Source: WHSW01 sp963722175 (GTDB lineage Bacteria > Actinomycetota > Thermoleophilia > Solirubrobacterales > 70-9). From it: a stretch of DNA of 64,000 nucleotides. Position 1 is the first letter of the stretch, and the number at the start of each line of letters is the position of its first letter. The position numbers and the translations under genes are program-made. Under the pieces are notes generated by a model. That model made no database searches, was not told the origin of the DNA, and worked only from the letters and a program-made list of their open reading frames with translations. The stretch is from assembly GCA_963722175.1 (NCBI GenBank), contig CAVRKA010000004.1, positions 1,480,993 through 1,544,992 on the forward strand, read 5' to 3'. This document shows, in pieces, positions 26,726-36,006 of the stretch.

Positions 26726-27679
26726 CTAGAGGTCGACCCTCGCCGCGGTGATCTGGTTGGTGCCCATATCGATGTCCGCGTTGACCTCGGTGCAGAAGGT
26801 CTGCACGGTGTGCGGGCCCGCCTCCAACTGGGGGCTGAGCGCGGTCAGCGCCATCGTCCCGTTGCCCGGCGAGGGGTGGTTGTCTCCCGCCTCGCCGAAG
26901 CCCTGCGCGACCCCGATGTCCGAGCCGTCGACTCGGAGCACGCAGTTCATCGTGGCCCCGTTCCCGCCGCTGTCGATGTTGAGCCACTCGCCGGTCGCGT
27001 TGACCAGCAATACGCCCGGCTGGTTCAGGGTGAGCGTCATGCTGGCACAGGCCTCGCCGTCCTGGTCGTCGTCGTTGCAACTACCGTCGCTGGCGTAGCC
27101 GGCATCGAACACGTTCTCCGTGTCGCCGGCGCTCACGGATCCATCGGTGATGTGGCTTGCGCCGATCTGGTCGATGCCGATGTCGAACCCGGTGATCGTC
27201 CCGTCGATGATCTCCTCGTCGCCGTTGAAGCCGTTAGCGCCCTCGCCCGTGCCCGCGAGGTCGGCTCCGGTGACGGTCTCGTCGGCGATCTCGTCGGTGC
27301 CGACCGAGCCGGTGGCGAGCTCCGCGGCGCCGAGCGCGCCGATCTCCGCCGGGCCGAGGCTGCTCGTGTTATCGATGTCGAGGTTGGTGAGGCTGTTGTT
27401 CTCGACCTTCGGCGAGCTGACCGCGCCCGCGAGGATGTTCGTGCCGCCGACCGCGCCGTTTGAGAGGTCCTGGCGGTCGATCGTGCCGTTGAGGATGTCA
27501 CCCGACGTCAACTCGCCGGTGCCGATGTCGGCGGCCTTCACCTCGCCGTTGACGATGTCGTCGCTGAACACCGTGTTGGTGCCGTCGAGCGCCATCGCCG
27601 TTCCGCTCATCGCAAAGCAGAACAGGGCGATGTAGCCGACGACGTTGCTGCGCAGGTGTGCGCGGATCCGATCGGACAT
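26726..27679 (-). CDS. Stalk-head fibre protein, tandem copy C
   Basis: 317 residues, intact, the same length as copy B. The stalk differs from B in several repeats (EIADETVTGADLAGTGEG, GFDIGIDQIGASHITDGS), while the leader and first eight repeats are almost unchanged. The head keeps the Asp-rich loop (CNDDDQDGEACAS), LLVNATGEWLNIDSGG and the final NQITAARVDL strand. The pattern of constant base and variable upper stalk/head is what duplication with diversification would give. Confidence 0.75.
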   Translation of the reverse strand: MSDRIRAHLRSNVVGYIALFCFAMSGTAMALDGTNTVFSDDIVNGEVKAADIGTGELTSGDILNGTIDRQDLSNGAVGGTNILAGAVSSPKVENNSLTNLDIDNTSSLGPAEIGALGAAELATGSVGTDEIADETVTGADLAGTGEGANGFNGDEEIIDGTITGFDIGIDQIGASHITDGSVSAGDTENVFDAGYASDGSCNDDDQDGEACASMTLTLNQPGVLLVNATGEWLNIDSGGNGATMNCVLRVDGSDIGVAQGFGEAGDNHPSPGNGTMALTALSPQLEAGPHTVQTFCTEVNADIDMGTNQITAARVDL

Positions 27680-27762
27680 GGGGGCCTCCGTGCCTGTGGG
27701 TTGAAGCTCGCCGAGTGATTTCGGTCGAGCGTGCCTGCGCTAGGCATACCACGGATCCGGCC
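27680..27762 (-). promoter_or_regulatory. Conserved leader of fibre copy C
   Basis: Nearly identical to the leaders of copies A and D, including GGATCCGTGGTATGCC and GGAGGCCCCC. Confidence 0.5.
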
Positions 27763-27787
27763 GTATTCCGCATCCACGCTCCCGCCT

Positions 27788-27817
27788 CGGCCCGACCCGC
27801 GCTGGCGGGCCGGGCCG
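27788..27817 (-). terminator. GC hairpin downstream of fibre copy D
   Basis: CGGCCCG-A-CCCGC pairs with GCGGG-C-CGGGCCG around GCTG, about 25 bases after the copy D stop. Confidence 0.45.
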
Positions 27818-27840
27818 TAGCTCGGAGCTTCCAGCGCCTC

Positions 27841-28893
27841 CTAGTGGTCGACCCTCGCCGCGGTGATCTGGTTGGTGCCCAGATCGATGTCGGCGTTGAA
27901 CTGAGTGCAGAACGTCTGTGCGGTATGCGAGCCCACCTCCAGCTGGGGGCTGAGCGCGGTCAGCGCCATCGTCCCGTTCTGCGGGAATGGGTGGCTATCT
28001 CCGTCGTCAAGCGCGCCGAAGCTCTGCTGCAGTCCGATGTCGACACCGTCCACTTGGAGCTTGCAGGCCATGTCGGCACCGGGATCGCCGGCCGTGGCGG
28101 CGATCCACCATTCGCCGGTGGCGTTGACCAGCAGCCTGCCGGGCTCATTCAGGGTGAATGTGGCGGCGGCGCAGACCTCGCCGTCCTCGTCGTCGTCGTT
28201 GCAATCAGTGTCGCTGGCGTAGCCGGCATCGAACACGTCCTCCGTGTCGCCCGCGGTCAGCGACCCGTCGATGATCTGGGATCCGGCGACCTGGTCGGTT
28301 CCGATCTCGTCGAAACCGACCGCGTCGGTGGCGATCTCGTCCGAACCGACCGAGTCGGTGCCGAGATCATCAGCGCTCAGCGAGCCATTCTCGACGTGGG
28401 CTGAGCCGATCGCGTTACTGCCAATGTCGAACCCGGTGATCGTGCCGTCGATGATCTCCTCGTCGCCGTTGAACCCGTTGTCCCCGATCCCGGTGCCCGC
28501 GAGGTCGGCTCCGGTCACGGTGCCGTCAGCGATCTCGGCGGTGCCGAGCGGGCCGATCTCCGCCGGGCCGAGGCTGTTGGTGTTGGAGACGTCGAGGTTG
28601 GTGAGGCTGTTGTTTTCGACCTTCGGCGAGCTGACCGCGCCCGCGAGGATGTTGGTGCCGCCGACCGCTCCGTTGGAGAGGTCCTGGCGGTCGATCGTGC
28701 CGTTGAGGATGTCGCCCGAGGTCAGCTCGCCGGTGCCGATGTCGGCGGCCTTCACCTCCCCGTTGACGATGTCGTCGCTGAATACCGTGTTGGCGCCATC
28801 GAGCGCCGACGCCGTTCCGCTCATCGCAAAGCAGAACAGGGCGATGTAGCCGATGAGGTTGCTGCGAACGTGTGAGCGGATCCGATCGGACAT
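27841..28893 (-). CDS. Stalk-head fibre protein, tandem copy D
   Basis: 350 residues, intact and 33 residues longer than B and C. The difference lies in the stalk, which has three to four extra ten-residue repeats (DIGSNAIGSAHVENGSLSAD, DLGTDSVGSDEIATDAVGFD). The hydrophobic leader (LIGYIALFCFAMSGTASA) and the head (CNDDDEDGEVCAAA, LLVNATGEWWIAATAGDPG, VGSHTAQTFC) match the others. Stalk length variation by whole repeats is typical of fibre and adhesin families. First gene of the minus-strand array; each copy seems to have its own leader and terminator. Confidence 0.75.
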   Translation of the reverse strand: MSDRIRSHVRSNLIGYIALFCFAMSGTASALDGANTVFSDDIVNGEVKAADIGTGELTSGDILNGTIDRQDLSNGAVGGTNILAGAVSSPKVENNSLTNLDVSNTNSLGPAEIGPLGTAEIADGTVTGADLAGTGIGDNGFNGDEEIIDGTITGFDIGSNAIGSAHVENGSLSADDLGTDSVGSDEIATDAVGFDEIGTDQVAGSQIIDGSLTAGDTEDVFDAGYASDTDCNDDDEDGEVCAAATFTLNEPGRLLVNATGEWWIAATAGDPGADMACKLQVDGVDIGLQQSFGALDDGDSHPFPQNGTMALTALSPQLEVGSHTAQTFCTQFNADIDLGTNQITAARVDH

Positions 28894-28976
28894 GGGGGCC
28901 TCCGTGCCTGTGGGTTGAAGCTCGCCGAGTGATTTCGGTCGAGCGTGCTTGCGCTACGCATACCACGGATCCGGCC
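28894..28976 (-). promoter_or_regulatory. Conserved leader of fibre copy D
   Basis: Same block as in copies A-C. The similarity ends abruptly near 28976 (GGATCCGGCC), which marks the edge of the duplicated unit. Confidence 0.5.
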
Positions 28977-29013
28977 CCGCATCCAGCGCGCTAGGAGCCG
29001 CGAAGTGCGGGGG

Positions 29014-29019
29014 TAGAAT
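29014..29019 (+). promoter_or_regulatory. -10-like hexamer TAGAAT, leaderless start
   Basis: TAGAAT ends six bases before ATG 29026 with no ribosome site between. Confidence 0.4.
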
Positions 29020-29025
29020 CGGCCC

Positions 29026-29334
29026 ATGACCGGCGTCCGTAAGTTGACGCTCGCGCTGGTGGTGGGACTGGGGCTGGCCTTGGCGCTCGCCTCGACACCG
29101 GCGGTCGCGACCGTGCCGCCGGTCCGGTGCGGGAAGATCAAGGTCGAGGGCAAGAAGTTCAAGGTCAGCGCCCACCTGCTCGACTGCGACTTCGCCCGCA
29201 AGTGGTCGAAGCGATACCTCAAGAACCGCGAGCACAAGAGCGGGTGGGACTGCGCCTCGTATTCGCCGGAGGAGACCAGCATCGCCTTCTCCTGCCGCAA
29301 GGGGAGCAAGGACTACTACGCGGTGCGAAAGTAG
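29026..29334 (+). CDS. Small exported Cys-containing protein
   Basis: 102 residues. A signal peptide (LTLALVVGLGLALALASTPAVA) leaves a basic mature protein of ~75 residues with four Cys (PVRCGKIKVEGKKFKV, LLDCDFARKWSKRYLKN, GWDCASYSPEETSIAFSCRK). Such short basic Cys proteins are common in exported sets of this bacterial class; the four Cys probably make two disulfides. Not recognised as a named family. The next gene starts four bases after its stop. Confidence 0.65.
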   Translation: MTGVRKLTLALVVGLGLALALASTPAVATVPPVRCGKIKVEGKKFKVSAHLLDCDFARKWSKRYLKNREHKSGWDCASYSPEETSIAFSCRKGSKDYYAVRK

Positions 29335-29338
29335 CCTC

Positions 29339-30211
29339 GTGCGCGCGCTGGCGGTCGCCGTGTCGGCGCTCGTCATCGCCGGCTGCGGCGACGACTCGGG
29401 CGGCAGCGCCGGGTCGAGGCTCGTCGATCCGGACAAGCCGCCGCTGATCAACTCGCTCGAGCAGGATCCCGGCGGCGACGCGTTGCTGCTGACGACCAAC
29501 CGTGGCTTCTTCCGGATCGAGGACGGCGAGGCGACGCCGGTCAGGTCCGAGGTCTCCACGCCGGACGGCAGCTCGCCGGTCGGCAAGTTCCTCGAGGTCG
29601 CGCAATCGGAGGACGGCGCCCTGCTCGGCTCCGGCCACCCCGACGAGAAGAAGCGGGTCGCGGGCTTCCTCGGCCTGCTGCGCTCCGAGGACGGCGGCAG
29701 GACGTGGAGCGTCGTCTCGCGCTACGCGCTCGCCGACCTGCACACGATCCGGACCCTGAACGGCGGCGTCTACGCGTACGACGTCGTGCTCCCCGCGGTG
29801 ATCGTCAGCCCCGACGGCGGCAGGAGCTGGGAGGAGCGCACGGCGCCCCCCGGCGAACGGGTCACCGATTTCGTCGTCGACCCCTCGGATCCCGACCAGT
29901 TCCTGGCGACCAGCAAGCGGGCGATCTTCCGGTCCACCGACGGCGGCCAGAGCTGGACGACCGCCGCGATGGCCAACGCGGCGAGGCTCGAGTGGCCCGA
30001 GCCCGACACCGTCTACCGGGCCGACGAGGACGGCAACGTCTATGAGAGCACCAACCACGCGGCGACCTGGGATCTGATCGGCCGCATCGATGGCAGCCCG
30101 CGCGCGTTGAAGGCAGTGGGTCCCGAGGAGCTCTACGCGGCGCTCGAGGACGCGACGATCGTGCACTCGACCGACGGCGGTCGCAACTGGGAGGAGGTGT
30201 TCACACCATGA
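29339..30211 (+). CDS. BNR/sortilin-like beta-propeller lipoprotein
   Basis: 290 residues from GTG 29339. The lipobox is SALVIAGCGDDSGG. The body is a propeller with Asp-box motifs S-x-D-x-G-x-x-W at regular spacing (RSEDGGRTWSVVS, VSPDGGRSWEER, RSTDGGQSWTT, HSTDGGRNWEEV), as in sortilin/VPS10, sialidase BNR repeats and Ycf48-like assembly factors. No catalytic residues of sialidases are evident, so a binding or assembly role outside the membrane is more likely. The stop overlaps the next start (ATGA). Confidence 0.82.
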   Translation: MRALAVAVSALVIAGCGDDSGGSAGSRLVDPDKPPLINSLEQDPGGDALLLTTNRGFFRIEDGEATPVRSEVSTPDGSSPVGKFLEVAQSEDGALLGSGHPDEKKRVAGFLGLLRSEDGGRTWSVVSRYALADLHTIRTLNGGVYAYDVVLPAVIVSPDGGRSWEERTAPPGERVTDFVVDPSDPDQFLATSKRAIFRSTDGGQSWTTAAMANAARLEWPEPDTVYRADEDGNVYESTNHAATWDLIGRIDGSPRALKAVGPEELYAALEDATIVHSTDGGRNWEEVFTP

Positions 30212-31091
30212 GGGGGCTGGCGATCACGACGCTGACCGCGGTCGCGGTGCTGTCCGCCGCGCCGGCGGCCGGCGCGCACGGCGTGATCACCCGGGACGGC
30301 TCCGTCCTCACCTACACCGCGACCAACAACTGCCTGCCGAGCCCGTGCCCCTCGAGCCTCGTGGTGACCACGCCCGAGACCGGGATCCTGAAGTTCGAGG
30401 ACCACACCTCGAAGGGCGGGATCTTCTGGGGCCCGTGCGACCCGGTGGACGAGGAGATCACGACCTGCGACTCGAGCGGGATCACGCGGATCGACGTCGT
30501 CTTCGACCACAACAACGACTCGGCGAGCATGGGCACGACGATCCCGGTCAGCGTCACCGGCGGGGCGGGCAACGACGAGATCACCGGCGGCTACGGGGCC
30601 GACGTGCTCGACGGCGGCGCCGGGGGGTGACATCGTCGTCGGCGGGCCGGGCGCCGACTCGGTCCTCGGCGGCGACGGCGACGACACGATCGACGTCCGC
30701 GACGGGGTCGCGGACGCCGCCGACTGCGGCCCGGGCACGGACTCGGTGAGCATCGACCAGCTCGACCCGGCCCCGGTCGGCTGCGAGACGGTCTCCACGG
30801 TGAACACCCCGCCGCCCGCCGGGCCGCCGGACACACCGCCGCACACGACGATCAAGAAGTCGCCCAAGCGCGAGACGAAGAAGGACCGCGCGAAGTTCAA
30901 GTTCAAGGCGACCGAGGCCGACTCGCGCTACGAGTGCAGCCTGCGACGCCAGCCCGTACCGGCCGTGCAAATCGCCGAAGGTCTACGAGCAGCTGAAGCC
31001 CGGACGGCACAAGTTCAAGGTCCGCGCGACCGACGCGGCCGGCAACACCGAGCCGACCCCGGCCAAGTACGGCTGGAAGGTGGAACGGTGA
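30208..31091 (+). CDS. Exported RTX-like protein with C-terminal Cys module, two frameshifts
   Basis: A signal peptide (ALTTLTAVAVLSAAPAAGAHG-type start) precedes a beta domain with paired Cys (NNCLPSPCPSS, CDPVDEEITTCDSSG). RTX nonapeptides then follow (GGAGNDEITGGYGADVLDGG, GGPGADSVLGGDGDDTIDV), which bind calcium. The frame shifts at the G run near 30626 and again near 30950. The C-terminus is the Cys module (RYECSL ... GRHKFKVRATDAAGN) and ends in KVER. Start and stop overlap both neighbours (ATGA, GTGA), so it is the middle gene of an operon of exported proteins. Confidence 0.65.
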
Positions 31092-32479
31092 GGCGCGCGG
31101 TCCTCGCCCTGCTGCCGGCGATCGGCGTCGCCGCCGTCGCGGCCCCGTCCGCGTGGGGTCACGCCTTCTACGTGGACGCCGCGGCCGCGCCGGGGGGGAG
31201 CTGCCAGGTCGGCGATCCGTGCAAGACGATCGCCGAGGCGATGGCGCTCCAGGACCCCGACGAGCAGTCGCCGGACGTGATCGTCGTCTCGCCGGGCTCC
31301 TACACGGAAAACGTGTACCTCGCCATCACGCCCGAGGTTCCGTTCGCCGACCGGTCGCTGCTCGCCTCCGGCGTGGGGGACCACGTGATCCTGCCCGCCG
31401 ACCCGGCCCAGCCGACGGTGAAGTTCGGGCCCGGTACCGCCGCGAACGTCGTCGGCTTCGAGATCGGGGGCCCGGAGCCGGTGCGCCTCGCCGGACCCGG
31501 CAGGGTCTCGGGGAACGCGTTCGACGCCGCGGATCTCCCGGACGGCGGCGCAAGCGTGAAGATCACCCAGAACGCCGGCGACGCGGTGGTCGACCGCAAC
31601 ACGTTCGCCGGCGACGGGACGGGGACGTCGTTCGGGCTCCGCTCGCTCTCGGAGGGCTCGCCGGTGATCAGGGAGAACGCCTTCGTCGGGATGCCGACCG
31701 CGATCGGGGTCCTGGCCGGCAGCCCCACGATCGAAAGCGACCTGGTCAGCGGCGCGGAGACCGCGATCGCGGCGAGCGCTGCGACGGTCAACGTCGTCAA
31801 CCTGACCGCGACCGGGAACTCGACCGACCTCGCGCTCCAGGACGCCGACCTGACGCTGACCTCGAGCTTCGTCGAGCAGCCGATCGCCGCGGACGCGACG
31901 AGCAGTTGCGCGGTCGCCTACTCGGCCGGGCCGACAACGGCCGGGACGCCGTGCGAAACCTTCCAGCTCCCGAACACGGCGCCGGGCTTCGCCGATCCCG
32001 CGGGCGGCGACTATCACCCGACCTCATCCTCGCCGCTCGTCGACGCCGGGGACCCCTTGCTGCTGTCGGGAATCGACCTCGACGGCAACTCGCGGGTCGC
32101 CGACGGCAACTGCGACGGCGCGTCGGTCCGCGACATCGGTGCCGTACGAGCTCACGGTGGAGTGCCCGCCGCCGCCCGACCCCCCGCCCGACCCGCCGCC
32201 ACCGCCGACCGACCCGCCCGCCACCGATACCGATCCACCGGAGACCTCAATCGTGCGCGAAGCAGGTGAAGGGGCACTCGGCCAGCTTCCGCTTTCGCGC
32301 CAACGAGCCCGGCTCGACCTTCCTCTGCCGGCTCGACGACAGGCCGCTACCGCGGCTGCGAGTCGCCGGTGCGGTACCGCGGGCTTGACGAGGGCCGCCA
32401 CGTCTTCCGGGTCAAGGCCGCCGACCCGGCGGACAACGAGGACCCGGTGCCGGCGCGAAAGCGATTCCGGATCGGCTAG
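31088..32479 (+). CDS. Exported right-handed beta-helix protein, C-terminus frameshifted
   Basis: GTG 31088 overlaps the previous stop. A signal peptide (AVLALLPAIGVAAVAAPSAWG) is followed by a parallel beta-helix (CQVGDPCKTIAEAMA, VIVVSPGSYTENVYL, NAGDAVVDRNTFAGDGTGTS, GSPVIRENAFVG), the fold of pectate-lyase-like and choice-of-anchor Q proteins. A Pro-rich linker and a Cys module (FRFRANEPGSTFLCRLDD, GRHVFRVKAAD) end the gene after shifts near 32140, 32260 and 32390. Its stop overlaps that of the convergent gene on the other strand (CTAG, 32476-32479). Confidence 0.65.
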
Positions 32480-34046
32480 CGGACCCGGAGCGTCTTCGAC
32501 TCGGCAGCCAGGCAGGTTCCCGCGGCGGGCAGGACGCTCTGCTCGACCTGGGCGCGGAACCGACCCCTCGCGTCGGCCTCTCCGACCCGCCACCGCCCAC
32601 CGTCGCCGGTGGTGTCGGCGCCGACCCGGAGGTCGTCGCCGGGTTTGCGCTCGAAGACGACGACCTTCTGACCGCTGCCGCACTCGGCCTTCGGCGACGA
32701 CAGCGTGCCCTTGAACCGCTCTCGCTTGCGTGAGTAGGACAGCGTCAGGCCGCGAGCGAACTCCTGCGGCTCGACCGGGGGCGGTGGCGGCTCGGCCGGC
32801 GGCGGCTCGGCCGGCGGCGTGCCCGTCCCGGTCGAGGACGAAGTCGGTCGGCGAGTTGCTGGCGTTGCTTGCCACCCGCAGGGTCGCGTTCTTCGGGCCC
32901 TTCGAGGTCGGCGCGAAGTCGACGTTGATGACGCAGATCTGGGCGACCGGGACGATGTTGATCGTGCAGCCGTCGCCGGTGAGCCGCGAAGTCGCCGGCA
33001 TCGGGCCCGACGAGCGACACCGACGCCGGGTCGAGCGTCGAGCTGCAGGTGTTGCGGAGGACGAGCGTCGCGGTGTCGCTCGTGGCTGCCGACCGCGGCC
33101 TCGCCGAAGGTCTGCGTGGCCGGCTCGGCGGCCGCGGTCGGGTCGACCGCGATCCCGCAGGGGTCATCGGCGGGCGTCGAGCACGATCGGGAAGTCCGGC
33201 CCGGAGTTGACGTCCGTGCCGTCGAGGTTGGCGCGGCTGATCCGGTCGGTGCCCTGTTCGGTCCAGTAGATGTGCGCGCCGTCGACGGCGACTCCGCAGG
33301 GGTCGAGCCGCGGGTCTGACGATCGTCGGCCGAGCGCGGTGCCGTTCAGATCGACGCTGGCCGATCGTGTCGTTGCCGCGGTTCGCCCAGTAGACGACGC
33401 CCTCGGCCTCGGCGACCCCGCACGGGTCGTCGACCGTGTCGGCCGGGAACGGCGGTTCCGGGACCAGCTCGCTGAACGGCGGGAAGATGCCGTGCGCGCG
33501 CCAGACGCTGCCCGTGCCGGGCGGGCCGCCGAGCGCCCAGAAGAACTTGTCGGCGTCGGTGGTCAGCCCGCACGGACGATGCCGCCGAACGGCTGGCGAC
33601 GTGCCGCTGGTTGGTGACCGCGCCGTTGAAGATGTTCGCGCGCCCGATCGCCCATGGCCGGCGGCGCGTCGTCGTCGCCTGGGTCCAGTAGATCCCCGCC
33701 TGGTCGAGCGTCAGACCCCGCGGGGAGTCGTCGGTCGTGACGTAGGCCGGGTTCGGCCGCCCCGCCGGCGAGCGGGGCGCGGCCGATGTTGCCGGTCGGG
33801 GCGTCGGCGGCGTCGCCGTCGTGCGCCCAGTAGAGGAAGCCGGCGTCGACGGCGACCGCGTGTGCCGAGGTCGCGACGTCGGCGCCGGAGACGAAGGCGT
33901 CGTCGACGCCGGTGCCGTCGGCCTCGGCGCGGCCGATCGTGTCGCTGCCCTCGTTCGCCCAGTAGACGTCGGCGCGGCCGCGGTGGCGCAGCGAACCGAG
34001 CGCCGCGATCAGCGAGCGCCGCCGCCAGCGGCCCGGGCCGCGATGG
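32476..34046 (-). pseudogene. Exported YWTD-like propeller with ASPM/HYDIN-like and Cys-tail domains, many frameshifts
   Basis: Read in pieces across all three frames, the product has propeller repeats of the LDL-receptor YWTD type (VYWANRGNDTIGQ, GVAVDGAHIYWTEQGTDRIS), then a beta domain (GDGCTINIVPVAQICVINVD, FAPTSKGPKNATLRVASNAS) like choice-of-anchor D/ASPM folds. A Pro-rich linker leads to the C-terminal Cys module (LTLSYSRKRERFKGTLSS, GTCLAAESKTLRVR). At least six shifts occur and the start near 34000-34046 is unclear. It follows the lactonase-like gene on the same strand, and its stop overlaps the convergent stop at 32477. Confidence 0.5.
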
Positions 34047-35831
34047 CTAGCCGACCTTCTTCTTCTTCGACTGGACGGCGAGGCAGACGTCGTCGTCGGG
34101 GAGCACCGTCTCGCCGACGGTCGCGAAGAACTTGCCCGTCGCGCGTTCTTCTGCTTCAGCTTCCAGGTGCCGTCGGCGGCGGTGTCTTGCTCCCGAGGTC
34201 CTCGATCGGGGCCCTTCTTCTTGCTGAAGACGGAGACCTTCTCGCCGTCGATGCAGCTCGCCCGTCGTTCGACGTGATCTTGCCCTTGAACGGTTCTTCT
34301 TCTTCTTGTACTTGATCGTCAGCTGGCGGGCGAAGTTCTTCGGCGCGTTCGGCGGCGCCGTGGCGACGTTCACCGTGCGGGTGGTCGGACGGCGGCGTCG
34401 GAGGCGTTGCAGAGCATCGCCTTGCCGGTGAAGATCCGCTCGTCCGAGCAGCCCTCGTTGTCGGTGACCGTGAGCCGCGCGGTGAAGGTGCCGGGCGACT
34501 CGTAGATGTGGTTCGGGATCGGCCCGCCGTCAGGCAGCGTCGTGCCGTCGCCGAAGTCCCAGTTGTAGCGGACGATGTCGCCGTCGCTGTCGGTCGAGCC
34601 GGTCGCGTTGAAGCCGGTCGGCTGGCCGGCGAACCCGGGTGTGGTCGTGAACGAGGCCGTCGGGCCCTGGTTCGGGCGTGATCGCGATCGACTCGAGGTC
34701 GGGGCTGGTCCGCCGGTCGGGTAGGGCGAGCCCGGAAGCAGGCTGAGAGCGCGCCGTTCGTCGAGGACGGCGAAGCCGGAGATGTTGTCCGACAGCTGGT
34801 TGGAGACGTAGAGGCGCTTGCCGTCGGGGTGATGGCGAGCGACTTGCCGTTCGTGCCGCCGGTGGCGAAGGCGCCGATCGAGGTCAGCGCGCCGGTGGTC
34901 TGGTTGATGTAGTAGGCCTTGACGGCGTTCGTCTGGCGGGTCGCGACGTAGACGCGCTGGCCGTCGGGCGCGATCGCGATCGTCAGCGGGTGGCTGCCGC
35001 CCGGGGTGACGGGGAACGGCGAGCCGGGGACGGCGCTGAGCGTGCCGTTGATCGGGTTGACCGAGAAGCCGTAGATGTCGCCGACGCTCGCCTAGGTCCT
35101 CGGGCGCCGAGATGTAGACGAAGCGGCCGTCGGGTGTGATCCCGGAGCCGAACGGGTTGCCGTCGGCGGCGGCGGCGCCGCCGGTGATCGACGGTCTGGA
35201 GGAATGAGAGGCGCGCCGCTTCCGGTGACCGAGTAGACGCCCGGACCGGTCGGGGCGCCGGCGCCGGGGTCCGTGTTCTCGAACGGGATGTAGAGATGGT
35301 CGCCGTCGGGGGCGACCGAGCCGGCGAACGGGTTGGTGAACCCGGTCGGCGACCGTGAACGGCGAGCCGGTGATGTTGGTCAGGGTGCCGTTGGCGCTGA
35401 TCGAGGTCGAGGCGATCGAGTTGCCGTGGTTCCAGGTGAAGAGGTGGTCGCCGTCGGGGTCGGGGGCGACGCCGAGCGGGGTGGTGAAGGTGGTGCCGCC
35501 CGGGTTGAACGCCTGCAGGCCGCTGAGGCGTGCCGTTCGTCCTGTTGACGTTGAACTTCATCACCTGGTTGGTGCCGAACGAGGCGACGTAGAGGTGGGC
35601 TGCCGTCGGGCGTGATCGTCATCCCCTCCTGGGTGGTGGCGCCGGTCGCGAACGGCGAGCCGGGACGGGGCATCAGGGCGCCGTTGGCGCCGATCCGTAG
35701 CGCGCGAGACGTTCTGCGACGCCGCGCTGGAAGCCGTTCGAGACGTAGACGTAGCGGTCGGCCGGGGCGCCGAGGGACGGGCGCGCAGAGCGCGACCGGC
35801 GACGACCAACGCGCAGGGCCCAGCGGCGCAC
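34047..35831 (-). pseudogene. Exported lactonase-like propeller with PKD and Cys-tail domains, many frameshifts
   Basis: GTG 35831 begins a probable signal peptide. The pieces give a seven-bladed propeller of the YVTN/6-phosphogluconolactonase type (DRYVYVSNGFQRGVAE, TTQEGMTITPDGS, GSGITPDGRFVYISAP, GKRLYVSNQLSDNISGFAVL). A PKD domain follows (DSDGDIVRYNWDFGDGTTL), then the C-terminal Cys module ending in CLAVQSKKKKVG. I count at least eight shifts. The last module matches those of the genes at 32476 and 36007. Single-run errors in GC-rich repeats or true decay would look the same. Confidence 0.5.
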
Positions 35832-36006
35832 GGTGCGAATTCGACGAGATGCTCTGCCGGCCACCGCGAGCGAACCTACATCACGGGCGTCCGCGGCGTT
35901 TGCAAGGACGCCGCATCTTTGTCGAGGGATGGGCTTGCGCGGTGCCGCCGATCGGATATGCCTTGCACGCGAGCGGCCCTGCTCGATTCCATCGAAAGGT
36001 GGCGTT

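Noticed and set aside
24408..28976. CRISPR-like array from the regular repeats
   Set aside because: The repeats are in-frame decapeptide codons and whole-gene duplications, not short direct repeats with unique spacers.
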